Positions 11,137 through 21,743 of a DNA stretch of 64,000 nucleotides are shown here, in pieces. Position numbers and translations under genes: made by a program. This stretch comes from Mactromeris polynyma (lineage: Eukaryota; Mollusca; Bivalvia; Venerida; Mactridae). Each line of letters begins with the position of its first letter. The first letter of the stretch is position 1. The stretch covers positions 1 through 64,000 of the forward strand of contig JASFXZ010000145.1 in assembly GCA_032209605.1 (NCBI GenBank), read 5' to 3'. Under the pieces are notes generated by a model, which was not told the DNA's origin, did not search any database, and saw only the letters and a program-made list of their open reading frames with translations.

Positions 11137-11495
11137 ATATAGGCAGAACGATGTGTTCAAAGTTTATACCTAGCCTTGGTTAAATGTAGGCAAATCTGCA
11201 TGTCCTATATTTGCACTAAGTCTTGGGTATATTCAGATGGAACGATGTGTTCAAATTTTATACAAAACCTTTGGTATATAAAGGAAGAAAGAAATGTCCA
11301 AGTGTTGTACAAAGCCTCAGATGTAGACAAGACACTGTGTCGAAATGTGTAGGGTCATTGAATGCTCCATTTTGTGATCAAGCCTTCGGTATAGTCGACA
11401 AATCAGAGTGTCCAAATTGACACCCTGCATAGAGTATAATTATGTAGACAAAACGATGGTTTCAAGCTTTACACTAAACCTATGTCCGCATTTAT
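11137..11495 (+). repeat. degenerate ~45 bp tandem repeat in 3' flank
   Basis: Seven or so decayed units follow the pattern TGTAGACAA-ACGATGTGTTCAAA-TTATACA-AGCCT-GGTATA. The clearest are near 11148, 11240 and 11450. No open frame follows the period. If the distal polyadenylation signal is used, the repeat lies in the receptor's 3' untranslated region. Confidence 0.55.
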
Positions 11496-12596
11496 GGTTC
11501 TGTGTTATAAACAATACATTATCCAAATAACTCAGCCCAGTGTTAGGAATACTTATATGAATTCATTGTATATACTATCACACTTATCGACGCATGTACA
11601 TGTAGATCAATAAATGTTTGAACAGTAGATGTTTAAAAAACTTTTCATCAAGATATATATCTTACGTTTTATGAAACACTGTTTATGGAGAAGTGACAGA
11701 TATGTTTATACATCTACAAGAACTTTGCATTACCTAAACATTTATAATTACACTCATACACATTTCTAGTTGGTCATCCCTCATTCTGCATTTTATAATT
11801 TTGATAGAAATCAAATGTCGACTGTTTTGTACAATCATGTGGGAATTTTGGATTTCAAAGCAATATGAAATGGATAAGAATGAAATAAAACAAAAGTTAG
11901 TAAATTTATATTTCTCTGTATTTATTTTGAAAAGTTACCAATTAGAAAAGCAGTTGAGTGTGTACATTTATATAAATAATATGTACATATCGTTTCCTAA
12001 TATCTTGAGAAAGTGAAGTACGAATAGAATACAGAACCTTGTAAATAACTGAACATGACATTGTCACATTTAAGATTTGTTGTAGCTGGATATCATAATA
12101 TGTACATTTTCAAGTTACGCGCGTTTTATTAGCAGTTTGTTATAATGATATATTTTGACTACATATCTGATACTTTTTTATTGTTTCGTTTTCTTAAATA
12201 ATGAAATAATTACTGTTTTTAGATTGCCATATAATTTATACAGTGATTATGTTTTGTATAGATTATATAATTCATGTTTTGATTTCGTTTACAACAAATC
12301 CAAAACTCATCATTCAGTAAAAAGTTTCATGAACAAATTTATACAGATTGTCATCTTCATCTTTTAGCAAACATTCGATATAAAAGTAAATTATGCATTT
12401 CATGGAAAATAAATTATGCGTTGTAAATAATGTATATACATTTGTAGATGCATTTTTTTATATATTGTTTATTTTGCATTTGTTGGAAGACAAACCATTC
12501 ATAATTAAAACAGTTCATGATCAGTTGATGATATATACATCGTCATGAGGTTATCGATCGTAAATATCCTCAACGTGTTTATATGGTTTGTCTTAA
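11496..12596. other. AT-rich non-coding DNA
   Basis: Very AT-rich. I see no gene, RNA gene or clear repeat apart from the AATAAA at 11609-11614. Confidence 0.45.
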
Positions 12597-13171
12597 GTTC
12601 CCTTTGTATAGAATCGTATAGTGACTACTCCAACGTGTTACACATTACAAAGAATAATAAGACAATAAGTACATGTACCATGCATTTGATAGTTTAGCAT
12701 TTGTAAATGTTTGTGTTCCCTTTTTATGAAATCGTATAGCGACCACTTCAACTTGTTACATATTACAAAGAATAATAAGACAATATGAGTCTTGCATTTG
12801 AAAGTTTAGCATTTGTAAATGTTTGTGTTCCCTTTGTATGGAATCGTATAGCGACCACTTCAACTTGTTACATATTACAAAGAATAATAGGACAATATGA
12901 GTCATGCATTTGAAAGTTTAGCATTTGTAAATGTTTGTGTTCCCTTTGTATGGAATCGTATAGCGACCACTTCAACTTGTTACATATTACAAAGAATAAT
13001 AAGACAATATGAGTCATGCATTTGATAGTTTAGCATTTGTAAATGTTTGTGTTCCTTTTTATGGACTCGTATAGCGACCAATTCAACTTGTTACATATTA
13101 CAAAGAATAATAAGACAATATGTGTCATACATTTGAAATTTTAGCATTTGTAAATGTTTGTGTTTCTGTCT
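12597..13171 (+). repeat. tandem repeat, five copies of ~112 bp
   Basis: The word GTTCCCTTTGTATGGAATCG (with variants) recurs at 12597, 12715, 12827, 12939 and 13051, followed by a partial start at 13162. Spacings are 118, 112, 112, 112 and 111 bases. The first copy is the most diverged and the inner copies are nearly identical, as expected of unequal exchange. Confidence 0.9.
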
Positions 13172-14468
13172 TATATTTAATGTCTCTGTAATATCGTTGG
13201 AATAACGTTTTTTGGTATTTTTGTTTATTGGTAAATGTGTATTTTTAAATACCTCCTATTTTGTACAAAAGAACTATAATACATGTATGATATATATTTT
13301 TGCCGTCTAAATAATGTTTTATATACCATGCTTTACATCAACCTTTGTAAATTGCAGTTCAATGTAGAACCGGTTATTGTGTTTGAAAATTTCACAATTA
13401 TGTATTTATGATGCAAGAAATCACACACTTATAACATTACTTATCACGTAAGTGTTTCTTTTAACGTGGAAGTATTTCTAAAAAAAACGGTACAGCCATG
13501 TTTTTGTTATATTTAATGGGGGTCAATATACGTTTCTATTCGCTGTGCACTTTGAATGTGGCATTTGACGCTCGACTTCATAATTTCTTTGTATGCTTCT
13601 ATGGAAACGTATAGTGATCCTAATATTTAACTTTAACATCAAATAATCCATTTAAAATATATATACTTATTATTTTTAGCATTTTACTGTTTTATGTTCT
13701 TTTTTGTTCCATTACAAATATTCGTTTTATAAATCTCTTGATTTTTTTAGGGATTAGAAATCATTATTGTATGATGCATGAACAACTCTGAGTGATTTTC
13801 ATATAGGCATAATATTTATCATGTATGTTCTACTTTAAAGTGTATATATTTATTTTATTGAGAAACTAAATATCATTTTGATACATGTATTTCATATAAT
13901 GGGGATCAGTATACGTTTTCGTAATCATGTATGACATATTTCAACGTGTATACATTTATCAAACTAGTGCATTAAAGATCATGAAAACACTCTTAACATT
14001 TCATACAATGGGGGTTAGTAAACGTTTGTGAGTTACTGGATTTGCATCTTACTGTTTTAATTGAGTATTGTTTAAGGATTTGGATTCATGAGCTAATTTA
14101 TGTTATACTTCTGCTTGGGTACGAAGGTCATGTCAACAAAAAATAATTGTTTCCTTGAATTTGTAACAATTAAAACATAATATCATATAATGGTAGGAAA
14201 TTATTTTGAGCTGAATGTTAAATTATGAATAGTTTCATATCCTTTTATTTGTGTTCTATGTATATGTTTAATATGAGTGATTTATGCTGAATGTTACATT
14301 TCTGTGCCTATCGTTCTTGCCAATTTAATACACAGGGAAAGTGGACTTATATATGCGTATACGTGTGAGAATTGTACATTCTTATATTTAGACTTTCGTA
14401 TATTTCAAATCATTCATTTTATAACAAAAAAATAAAACAATAGAAATAAAATAAAACCATATAAAAAC
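13172..14468. other. non-coding DNA with decayed repeat traces
   Basis: No gene is seen. A TATGGAAACGTATAGTGATCC block near 13599 resembles the core of the 112 bp repeat. A related AATGGGGxTCAGTATACGTTT motif occurs at 13514, 13898 and 14007. These look like an older, decayed extension of the tandem array. Confidence 0.45.
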
Positions 14469-14650
14469 TACAGTAGAATCTCACTTAATGACCACCTCAA
14501 TAATAAGACCACCTCAAAGTTAAGTACACAATGTTCAAGTCCATTTCTACTGCTTTGCTATTTAATAAACCTGAATTTTAAAACCACCTCAATATCAAGA
14601 CCAATTCTCAAGGGACCCGATGGTAGTCTTATTATTGAGGTTACACTGTA
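14469..14650 (+). mobile_element. pogo-like MITE, copy 2
   Basis: 182 bp with TA-flanked CAGT ends: the left reads TACAGTAGAATCTCACTTAA and the right, reversed, TACAGTGTAACCTCAATAAT. Both ends continue into CCTCAATAATAAGAC-type words. Same family as 4253-4427, with no coding capacity. Confidence 0.75.
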
Positions 14651-17285
14651 TATAAATGGTATGACTTCTGTACATATTGATCCTCGCTATGTTATGTATT
14701 GTTGATACATATATTCATGTTTCATGTTGTATATAATTTCATTCAACTTTATTTTAAAGCGATACATTTGTTTTTTATAATATGATCATTTACATTTTCC
14801 CAGAATATTATACACACAGTTTTGGAACATAAATTACTTTCACAGTGGTGTCAAGAGCAACTGATTTGAAGTGAATGACCGTGACTAATATGGAGCCACT
14901 GAGTTCATGTGTATACATATATACACATACGCTACCAGACTAAAGGCAATGTATGATAATCAGTCTTGTTTTTTAGTCTACTTGTTGAAAACATTATGCT
15001 ACAATAATACAATTATAGAATTTCCTGTTCGAAAACATCTAATATTTGTGTTATAACTTGTTGTCTGTTTAATATTATCAGTTTTGTAAATGTGTCCTCT
15101 TTCTCATGCATGTGTATGTTATCTATATTTCTATAATAAACTTATATACATAAGCAAGTATTTGTGGTTATTAACACATAACGTAAGAGTTGAAGTCATT
15201 GGTGCCAGGCCAGTGTGGTGCTTTGGGTATATGCAGTAGCAAAATGTAGTTGAAAAGAAATATAAAGCAAAATAATATAGTGTTATCAAATTAGAGCCAA
15301 GCATACCAGTTAAAACCTGTAATGGTAAAATATATGAACTGTACAGCATGATACAAACATTATTTGAGATAGTTAACGTTATCTGAAAAGTCAAAAGAAC
15401 AAGCGAGACAATAACATAACACTGTAGCCACTCACGGTAAGAACAAACACACCGGGTAAGAGCTAGTTATGCCTTTCTTGGAATCCCGTGTCGTGTTACA
15501 ATCTTGTGTAAAGTATATTATCAGTAATTTACATATGACTTTTAGTCCAATTAATTAGCAACACCCAATGTGCCTATAATAAAATAAAGCGAGACAAGGT
15601 AAACAACAGAGCCGTTACAAACGTGCACGCTGTTGTAAATAACGACCAAACAGTCACTGTTATTCTTTTTCAATCGGCGCGAGAAATGAATTTTGTAGGT
15701 GATGACCTATTTTATTAAATTGAATTCCCACATAGGACTCCACAAAGCCGTGTAAAATCACGAAAACGCTCTGAAATTAACTCATATCGTTTTTTACGTC
15801 CACACGACGCATGTATACAGAAGTGAACTGTCGATGCCAACAAAGATCGCTAATTACAGTTCAGAACTGCGCAAACCTTCGTTTAAGAAACAAATATTTA
15901 ATTATGCAAAATCAATATTTCCAGAGCCAACGTTTTTATAAATATTTTTTAGCAGCATCTACACTTCGATGTAGGTCTTCTTACAGATAACTAAACTGTT
16001 AATTCTAACAATTCAAATATTTCCATGCTAAATAAATGCTAATCTTTGACACTGGATACAAAGCATTCTCAACAACAAACTGAGGTACGAAAACTCCTGA
16101 ATAATACGTTTAATGTTTCCAACCCACGCGGAAAATGACGGATGAAGTCTTGTTTTCAATCCAACTTAAAGTGAAATCAAATTTGTTCTTTATGTCAGTG
16201 TTGAATTAACATGAGCATTGAAATAAAAAACATATTTAAGTACCATTCATGAAATAAATACCGATGGATGCAATAGTTTGACTCTGTCAGATTCATCAAC
16301 ATTTGTAAACATTTGAGACAACAGTAATACAAATAGTATTTGTGTTTCCACGGCCGATATAGACAAAGAAGGGTTACTGATATGTTAAACATAAACACAT
16401 AAATTAAGAAGTAGACACATTGAATATTTCGTACCTATAAACAATACCGAACAATGAATTAGATGCATTCTAAATTACATTTAAAATCAGTCCATTATCT
16501 TAAAATAAAAATATCCAAATTTTACCTTACGATCACTTTTATTTCTTAAAGATGCGTCCTTTTTGAACTCATGAAAAAACGTTCAATTATAAATCGACAT
16601 TCCGTTATGAAGATTAGATGGATCGACTTAAGGAAAATTATCAACGAATCAGGCGTAAAGTGCAAACGCTTATATTTGAAGACATTGTATCTGTTTTTAT
16701 CTCATTCTCTGTCTTTTATGTACAAAAGCAACTATAGTTTTTATCAAGACAGATTATGAGCGTCTTAGTAGAATGCCGACTGTGATATGCTAAAATTTTA
16801 GCATTACAAATGCCTTCGTATACAAACGACAGTTAAATATTAAATGGTTGACATACCAAATCAAACAATTCGCAATTTTAAACAATATTACAGGGGAAAT
16901 GGAACAATTGTAATGGGTTTGAATACCGTGTCCCTAGCACTTTGTACTTTATGCATTCAGTATAAATAATTGTTGATGGTGAATTGTAAACAGCAAAGTA
17001 ATTTTAACGACCTGCGTAGGATAGCATAACTGAAGCACAATTAAATTATGCAATACTTATTTCTATTCCATTTACAAAGGTTTGACATTGGGATTAGGAC
17101 ACCTGTTTGTCTTCTTTACAAATAAGTATGCTTCTTTGGGCTGTTAAAGCATAATATACAAGAGAGAATGTATGCAGTGTTGCAAAATAGTTACAATCAA
17201 ATTTGCGGTAGCATGTTTTTCAGCGACCGTTTGTGATAAGCGAACACTTCACATGCCGCATACACTTAATCCCATTGGTCATTTC
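14651..17285. other. gene-poor intergenic DNA
   Basis: I see no supported gene, RNA gene or repeat. The part around 15590-15860 is less AT-rich with more CpG and could be a promoter or first exon of an unseen neighbour, but I find no splice-consistent coding exon there. Confidence 0.4.
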
Positions 17286-17287
17286 AA

Positions 17288-17605
17288 TCTACGGCTTATG
17301 CTGACTCTGACTGACTCTGACTGACTATGACTGATAGTTGTAGTGATAGTGACAAGACATGGTTTACATGCTCAGTTTTAAACTGTGATTTAAATTAATA
17401 AATTAAATTTAAGGATATTATAATTTATACCAGAAGAAAGGAAATTCAATCAGCTATGCTGTGAATTTATTGGTTGTGCAGAATAATACTCTATTTAGAT
17501 GAATCTTGTGTATATATCTGATATGGGATTAACTCATGTATAAATGTAATTGTGTATTGTGTAGACACAGTGGACAGTGGTCATCGATGTGTATTGGATT
17601 TTAGG
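17288..17605 (+). repeat. left arm of long inverted repeat
   Basis: Reads inward from TACGGCTTATGCTG, through (TGACTCTGAC)n, GATAGTTGTAGTGATAGTGA and on to ATTGGATTTTAGG. It matches the reverse complement of 21744-22101 with scattered substitutions and a shorter minisatellite. Similarity stops sharply after TTTTAGG at 17605. Confidence 0.93.
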
Positions 17606-17740
17606 TCGGATTTTCTCGTCGGTACGGAACAGCTGATTGTGAACGTTCTTTCGATCGTACGATAGATCGTGATGCTCGTGCACTTCCACGTAATGGTGTA
17701 TTTGTGTATGTATCCGTATCCGAGTCACTTGCTATTGATT

Positions 17741-18996
17741 TCACATAGGTTTATTCATTGTTGTTTTGAAGAGATGTGTTTGTTTGCACTTTTTCGCTAT
17801 ATTTACCATGTGTGTATTAGTCGACTGCGGCGTAGCTGGTGGCGGCATTTTGGCTTTGGCCTCTTTGCTCTTCGTGTTGTTGCTTGGATGTACAGTTGAT
17901 GATTCCTTTGGTGATTCCTTTGACTGAATATGTTGGATATGAATAACTTGTGGTGCTAAATCACAGTCGTCGGTATTCACGTTTATATCCATGTTTGCAC
18001 AATTTTCTGAATTATCCGTGTCTTGGGAGTCCGCATAATTCTCAGATAGCATGTAATTATGCACATTTGTTGCTATATTATCGGAGTACTGATTGGACGC
18101 TGACCGATTATGACTTGATGAACTCACGGATGTCATTACTGGTAAGTCACTACATTGTTGTTGCATAGATGCTTGAATTGTCATGTGTTGGTTGGTATCA
18201 CTTTTATTAGCATAGTTGGGTTGTGAATGGTATCTTTGAGATATGTTATTCGATACTCTGGACATATCATATTGTGGAGTCTCACCACATATTGGATACC
18301 TCTCATGTGATGTAGTAAACTTTGCTGAACATAATCAAAGTTTATTTGACTGAGTTGATCTGTCCTACTACCCCTTATATAGTTATTCCACTCTGGCATT
18401 TCATCTCGCACTAATTTGTCATCCTGAATGAGCTTTGCTGGGTAGACTATGATTACCTTTGACACTAGGTTTTGTTGTTTAAGCCTCTTGTACTATGGCC
18501 ATAAGCGGCTACGCGCTTCCTGAATTTCTCTGGGGAAGTCATAATCAATTGAGAAAGGCGTACCTTTGAGCGATCGTACCCGACTCATAATAAGCTCAAT
18601 GTCACAAAAATCACGGAAATTGAGTACTATTGGTCTGTTCTGATATTGTCTCCGATGGTCTCGCATGCCTAGCCTATGTGCCCTGGCAAGATACATGTTG
18701 CGTGGGTCTATGTCCAGGTGGTTCCTTAAAAAGCCTCTAATCAGTGCAAAACAGTTTTCTCCGGCATTTTCGTTTAACCCTCTTATTATCAGGTTATTGC
18801 GCCTAGATCTCGCTTCCATAACAATAGATTTGTAGGCTAACATTTGCATAAAATCTGTTTGCGTATTTGTTGTCTCAATTACTTGGGAAAGTTTTTCGTT
18901 GACATTACATAGAGACGGTTGAAAATTATACATACTTCTGCTGTAACTTATCTGTTCGTTCTTGATGCACATAAGCTGATCAAACATGTGCAACAT
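17741..18996 (-). pseudogene. L1-type ORF1-like protein, broken by one stop and one frameshift
   Basis: From ATG at 18996 a 167-codon frame encodes a short helical N-terminus and an ORF1-type RRM (RRNNLIIRGL, then ARAHRLG, then RPIVLNFRDF). It runs into SRLWP, where a TAG (18493-18495) interrupts; the same frame continues with YKRLKQQNL, KVIIVYPAKL and DEMPEW, the expected C-terminal domain. Near 18300 the frame shifts into a 175-codon Ser/Asn/Gln/Thr-rich tail that ends at 17741. Such proteins are RNA-binding chaperones of non-LTR retrotransposons. It differs clearly from the other ORF1-like protein upstream, so two LINE lineages contributed to this element. Confidence 0.75.
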
Positions 18997-19195
18997 TTTA
19001 GTGTCTAATGATCCACGTTCAAATTTTTACGAGTAACATCCACAAAAGTCCCGTTTTCACCTTTGCTATTTTCCCGCTCAGAAACAAATTTTGTACCGGA
19101 ATACCATGTATGCAATAATCACTATTTCTCGCCATTCCTGTTTTGAAATTAGTCCAGTTTTCAATAATCACTTTTAATGATCCGCAAATAAAAAT
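18997..19195. other. junction between the two LINE-derived blocks
   Basis: About 200 bases with no convincing coding frame. The endonuclease-linker homology ends at 19196 and the second ORF1-like frame begins at 18996, so the breakpoint joining the two LINE fragments lies here. Confidence 0.4.
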
Positions 19196-20348
19196 TTAAA
19201 ACCTAAAGTCTCGTTTCGCTTTCTTGCAGTCTATATCGAACCAATCCTTGTTACCGTAAATAACTGTTCCTGGTTTGGCTGTATATATTAATTCCCTACT
19301 ACATTGTTCTACCACCTTTTCGAGCTCATCTACTATAACATCTACATTGACATCATGGTTTAACAAGACTCTAAATATTGGAACATACCACTATTTGTGC
19401 CCTCAGCGAGCGCTGCAATATAATCTCCTTTTGTAACTTCATTTTGTTTAAAGTGTTTAACATGAGTAACATTAGCATTAACTGTCTGCTCAATAGCAGT
19501 ATTCAACAACACACACATTGGAAAATGCGGGCTTTCCGCTCTATCTATAACTCTAAAATCTAATGCAATATCCAAAATAGATTTAGATGCTAACCAGTAA
19601 TCAATAACACTGGATCGATTTTGGTTTATAAAGGTGAAATTTTTATAAGACTCATCAGTATTCTCGGTCAGACATCGCCCATTAAGAACGTAACAAGAGT
19701 ATGCTTTACAAAAGTTAATAAGATACTTTCCCCAAGAGTTAATAGTGGTATCTTGCGATTGTCTAGAACTTGTGATGTCACTATCTAATATGTCTCTTAC
19801 ATCCTGAAAAACGGGTATATCAACATGTGTTATAAAGTCTGCCAATTCCACTGTCCGGGCTTTAAAATCTCCACAAATTAGCAATTCAAACCTTGACAAA
19901 TTATTATCCGATATCAAATATTCAGGTCGTTGCAAACATGAGTAAGTTATATCAAAATAAAAAGAAGAATTTCCAGGTGGAGCATACAGCGATATTAACA
20001 ATACATCTCTGTCTAAATGAAATAGTGATTTATCAAATAGTATCATAATACCAAATGTATCACAAATTCGTGTAACAAATCTATTCAAATGGCTTTTTAT
20101 CATTACCACAATGCCACACATGGATCTGCCTCCCGCAAATGATTTCCTAGCATTACATGTACAAATATCAAACTCTTGAAACATGGACATACATGATTGC
20201 AGTTATCAGAGTCCCATGTTTCCTGAATACATACACCATCATGATCATATATAAAACTACTGATTTCATAGTTTAACAGTTTAGATTTTTGTCCTTCAAT
20301 GTTCCATGACAAGAGTTTCAATTTCTGTGAAGAGCTTCGGCCACTATC
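19196..20348 (-). pseudogene. EEP (APE-type) endonuclease of a LINE ORF2, decayed; RT absent
   Basis: N-terminal endonuclease region of a non-LTR retrotransposon ORF2, which nicks target DNA. It follows the TAG at 20349-20351 in the same frame, with no ATG: KLKLLSWNIEG, then CIQETWDSD. A frameshift near 20190 leads to MSMFQEFDICTCNAR, GRSMCGIVVMIK, LYAPPGN, ICGDFKAR and SVIDYWLAS. A second shift near 19370 leads to a linker with WFDIDCKKAK that ends at 19196. Two catalytic positions are altered: the Asn of the GDFN motif is Lys, and the Asp of the terminal SDH is Pro. No reverse-transcriptase motif follows. It is almost certainly inactive as a nuclease. Confidence 0.85.
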
Positions 20349-20903
20349 CTATATGTTATTCTCGGAATGCCTCTGGTTGGAAGAACTAGCTTTCGGTGAT
20401 CCTGCGTTAGAGATACTAGTAGAATTGTTAATATCCATGCCCATGTAATTTCTGCCGCTTGTAACATCTGCATAACTAGATCGAACTGCACGCTTGGACA
20501 CCCTAGATTCAGCGTGAGTTTTATTGTTAGACGATTCCTTCTCATATGTAACCAGCTTCCCCGCTTTGTAGTAACCATGCATACCCCTACTGTTCAGTTC
20601 ATTCAGCTTCTGTCGTTGTAGATAAGATAAATCATTCGAAATACGTATTCCCTGTTCTCTGAGCTTGTTACGATATCTAAATAGATTAAATTTATCCTGG
20701 GATTCTTTAAAGTTGGATATTACTAGTCTTGGACTCTCGCCAATTTGACCAACTCTTTTCGCGGATTTTATAGAGTTAATATCAATATTATCTTCTGGCA
20801 ATGTCAGAGAGAAAATGGATTTATTTATATGGCTTTCCAAACTTATATCTTCATTTTCACATTCTTCTAGGCCAAATAGTCTAGTGAACATTTCAGTCTT
20901 CAT
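20349..20903 (-). CDS. LINE ORF1-like RNA-binding protein (RRM plus C-terminal domain)
   Basis: 184 codons. After an acidic N-terminus comes an RRM-like part (IKSAKRVGQ, then PRLVISNFKE and FNLFRYRNKLREQGIRIS) and the ORF1-type C-terminal domain (NDLSYLQRQKLNEL, then YYKAGKLV). Residues ~125-184 are Ser/Asn-rich. Its ATG overlaps the stop of the upstream coiled-coil ORF in an ATGA. Only one TAG separates it from the in-frame endonuclease downstream. It is probably a fragment of a longer ORF1 whose coiled coil now lies in another frame. Confidence 0.75.
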   Translation of the reverse strand: MKTEMFTRLFGLEECENEDISLESHINKSIFSLTLPEDNIDINSIKSAKRVGQIGESPRLVISNFKESQDKFNLFRYRNKLREQGIRISNDLSYLQRQKLNELNSRGMHGYYKAGKLVTYEKESSNNKTHAESRVSKRAVRSSYADVTSGRNYMGMDINNSTSISNAGSPKASSSNQRHSENNI

Positions 20904-21337
20904 GATTCGCCAATAAGTAATTGCTTCTCAATAACTTCGATTCGGTCATAAGTGATTTCATCATGTACATATAACTCTCGGATGTCACTTTCTAAACTTT
21001 CATTATTGTATTCTATGTCACATATACGCGTATGCATATCATTTAGTGATACTTTAGTCATATACTCACTTTCTTTCAGTTTAGACACATTTAATTTGAT
21101 CGAAGATAGTTCAGACTTCATGTCATTCAAATCAGACTTGACACCGGTGAGCTCACATTTCACTTGATTTAGAGTATATTGGACATTGGTCATAGCATCT
21201 AGTATAAGCTGTGTATCTTCGGTGGGCACAGGGTTAAGCTCCACATCCGAAGACAGTAGCAATATCCGACTAGCATTATTATGATGGATACAACATACTA
21301 ATACACCCACAAGCAATAGGTAATGTCCCCCTCGCAT
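20900..21337 (-). CDS. coiled-coil ORF1 N-terminal part with signal-like segment and 2A-like motif
   Basis: 145 codons from an ATG preceded in frame by TAG two codons upstream. Residues ~6-17 are strongly hydrophobic (YLLLVGVLVCCI). Residues 25-38 read ILLLSSDVELNPVP, a 2A-like motif. Residues ~42-140 are heptad-rich and charged, a likely trimerising coiled coil like those of LINE ORF1 proteins. 2A-like peptides near the N-terminus are known in several APE-type LINEs, where they cause ribosome skipping. Here the usual Gly of NPGP is Val, so skipping is probably lost. Confidence 0.72.
   Translation of the reverse strand: MRGGHYLLLVGVLVCCIHHNNASRILLLSSDVELNPVPTEDTQLILDAMTNVQYTLNQVKCELTGVKSDLNDMKSELSSIKLNVSKLKESEYMTKVSLNDMHTRICDIEYNNESLESDIRELYVHDEITYDRIEVIEKQLLIGES
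21224..21265 (-). other. 2A-like ribosome-skipping motif, key Gly replaced by Val
   Basis: Encodes ILLLSSDVELNPVP directly after a signal-like hydrophobic segment. The family pattern is D(V/I)ExNPGP with skipping at Gly-Pro; the Val here should abolish or strongly weaken it. Confidence 0.75.
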
Positions 21338-21743
21338 ACACTAGAGGTGTCTCAAACATACATCGTGGGACGTCTGAAGATACATAGTTGTCCACAAAAA
21401 AAGTCTGCCAGCTTATAACAGCATGAAGAGACAGGAAACACCACAGCACGTAGACCCCACACACAAAGCTGCGCAAATGAATGTCAGTACCAGAAGTATA
21501 CGGATTGTATTTACCAAATGTTGGTGGTCTTGAATGTAGTCGAAGATGGAGATGAAAACCTCAAATTTTAGCCCGGTACTGAACAATGTCAATTCCAATG
21601 TGTTCGTCTTTGTTCCAATGCACTATCCAAATTTTTCACAATAATTAGTCCAGAACACAAACAAGTACATCTTTGCCACTGCTTTCTGTTTATGTGTCCA
21701 GTCTACACAACGATATAAACACTCCCAGTCACACCCGTTGTAC
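21338..21743 (-). other. LINE 5' leader-like region
   Basis: Between the right inverted-repeat arm and the coiled-coil ATG. It holds a 61-codon frame (21413-21598) in phase with the coiled-coil ORF, with a hydrophobic IRILLVLTFICAALCV stretch, but two stops (TAA at 21413-21415 and a TAG) separate them. It may be decayed N-terminal coding sequence or true 5' untranslated region. Confidence 0.4.

Noticed and set aside
17534..17899. Short open frames on both strands at the inner edge of the left arm
   Set aside because: They cross the inverted-repeat boundary, have no recognisable domain and overlap each other antisense.
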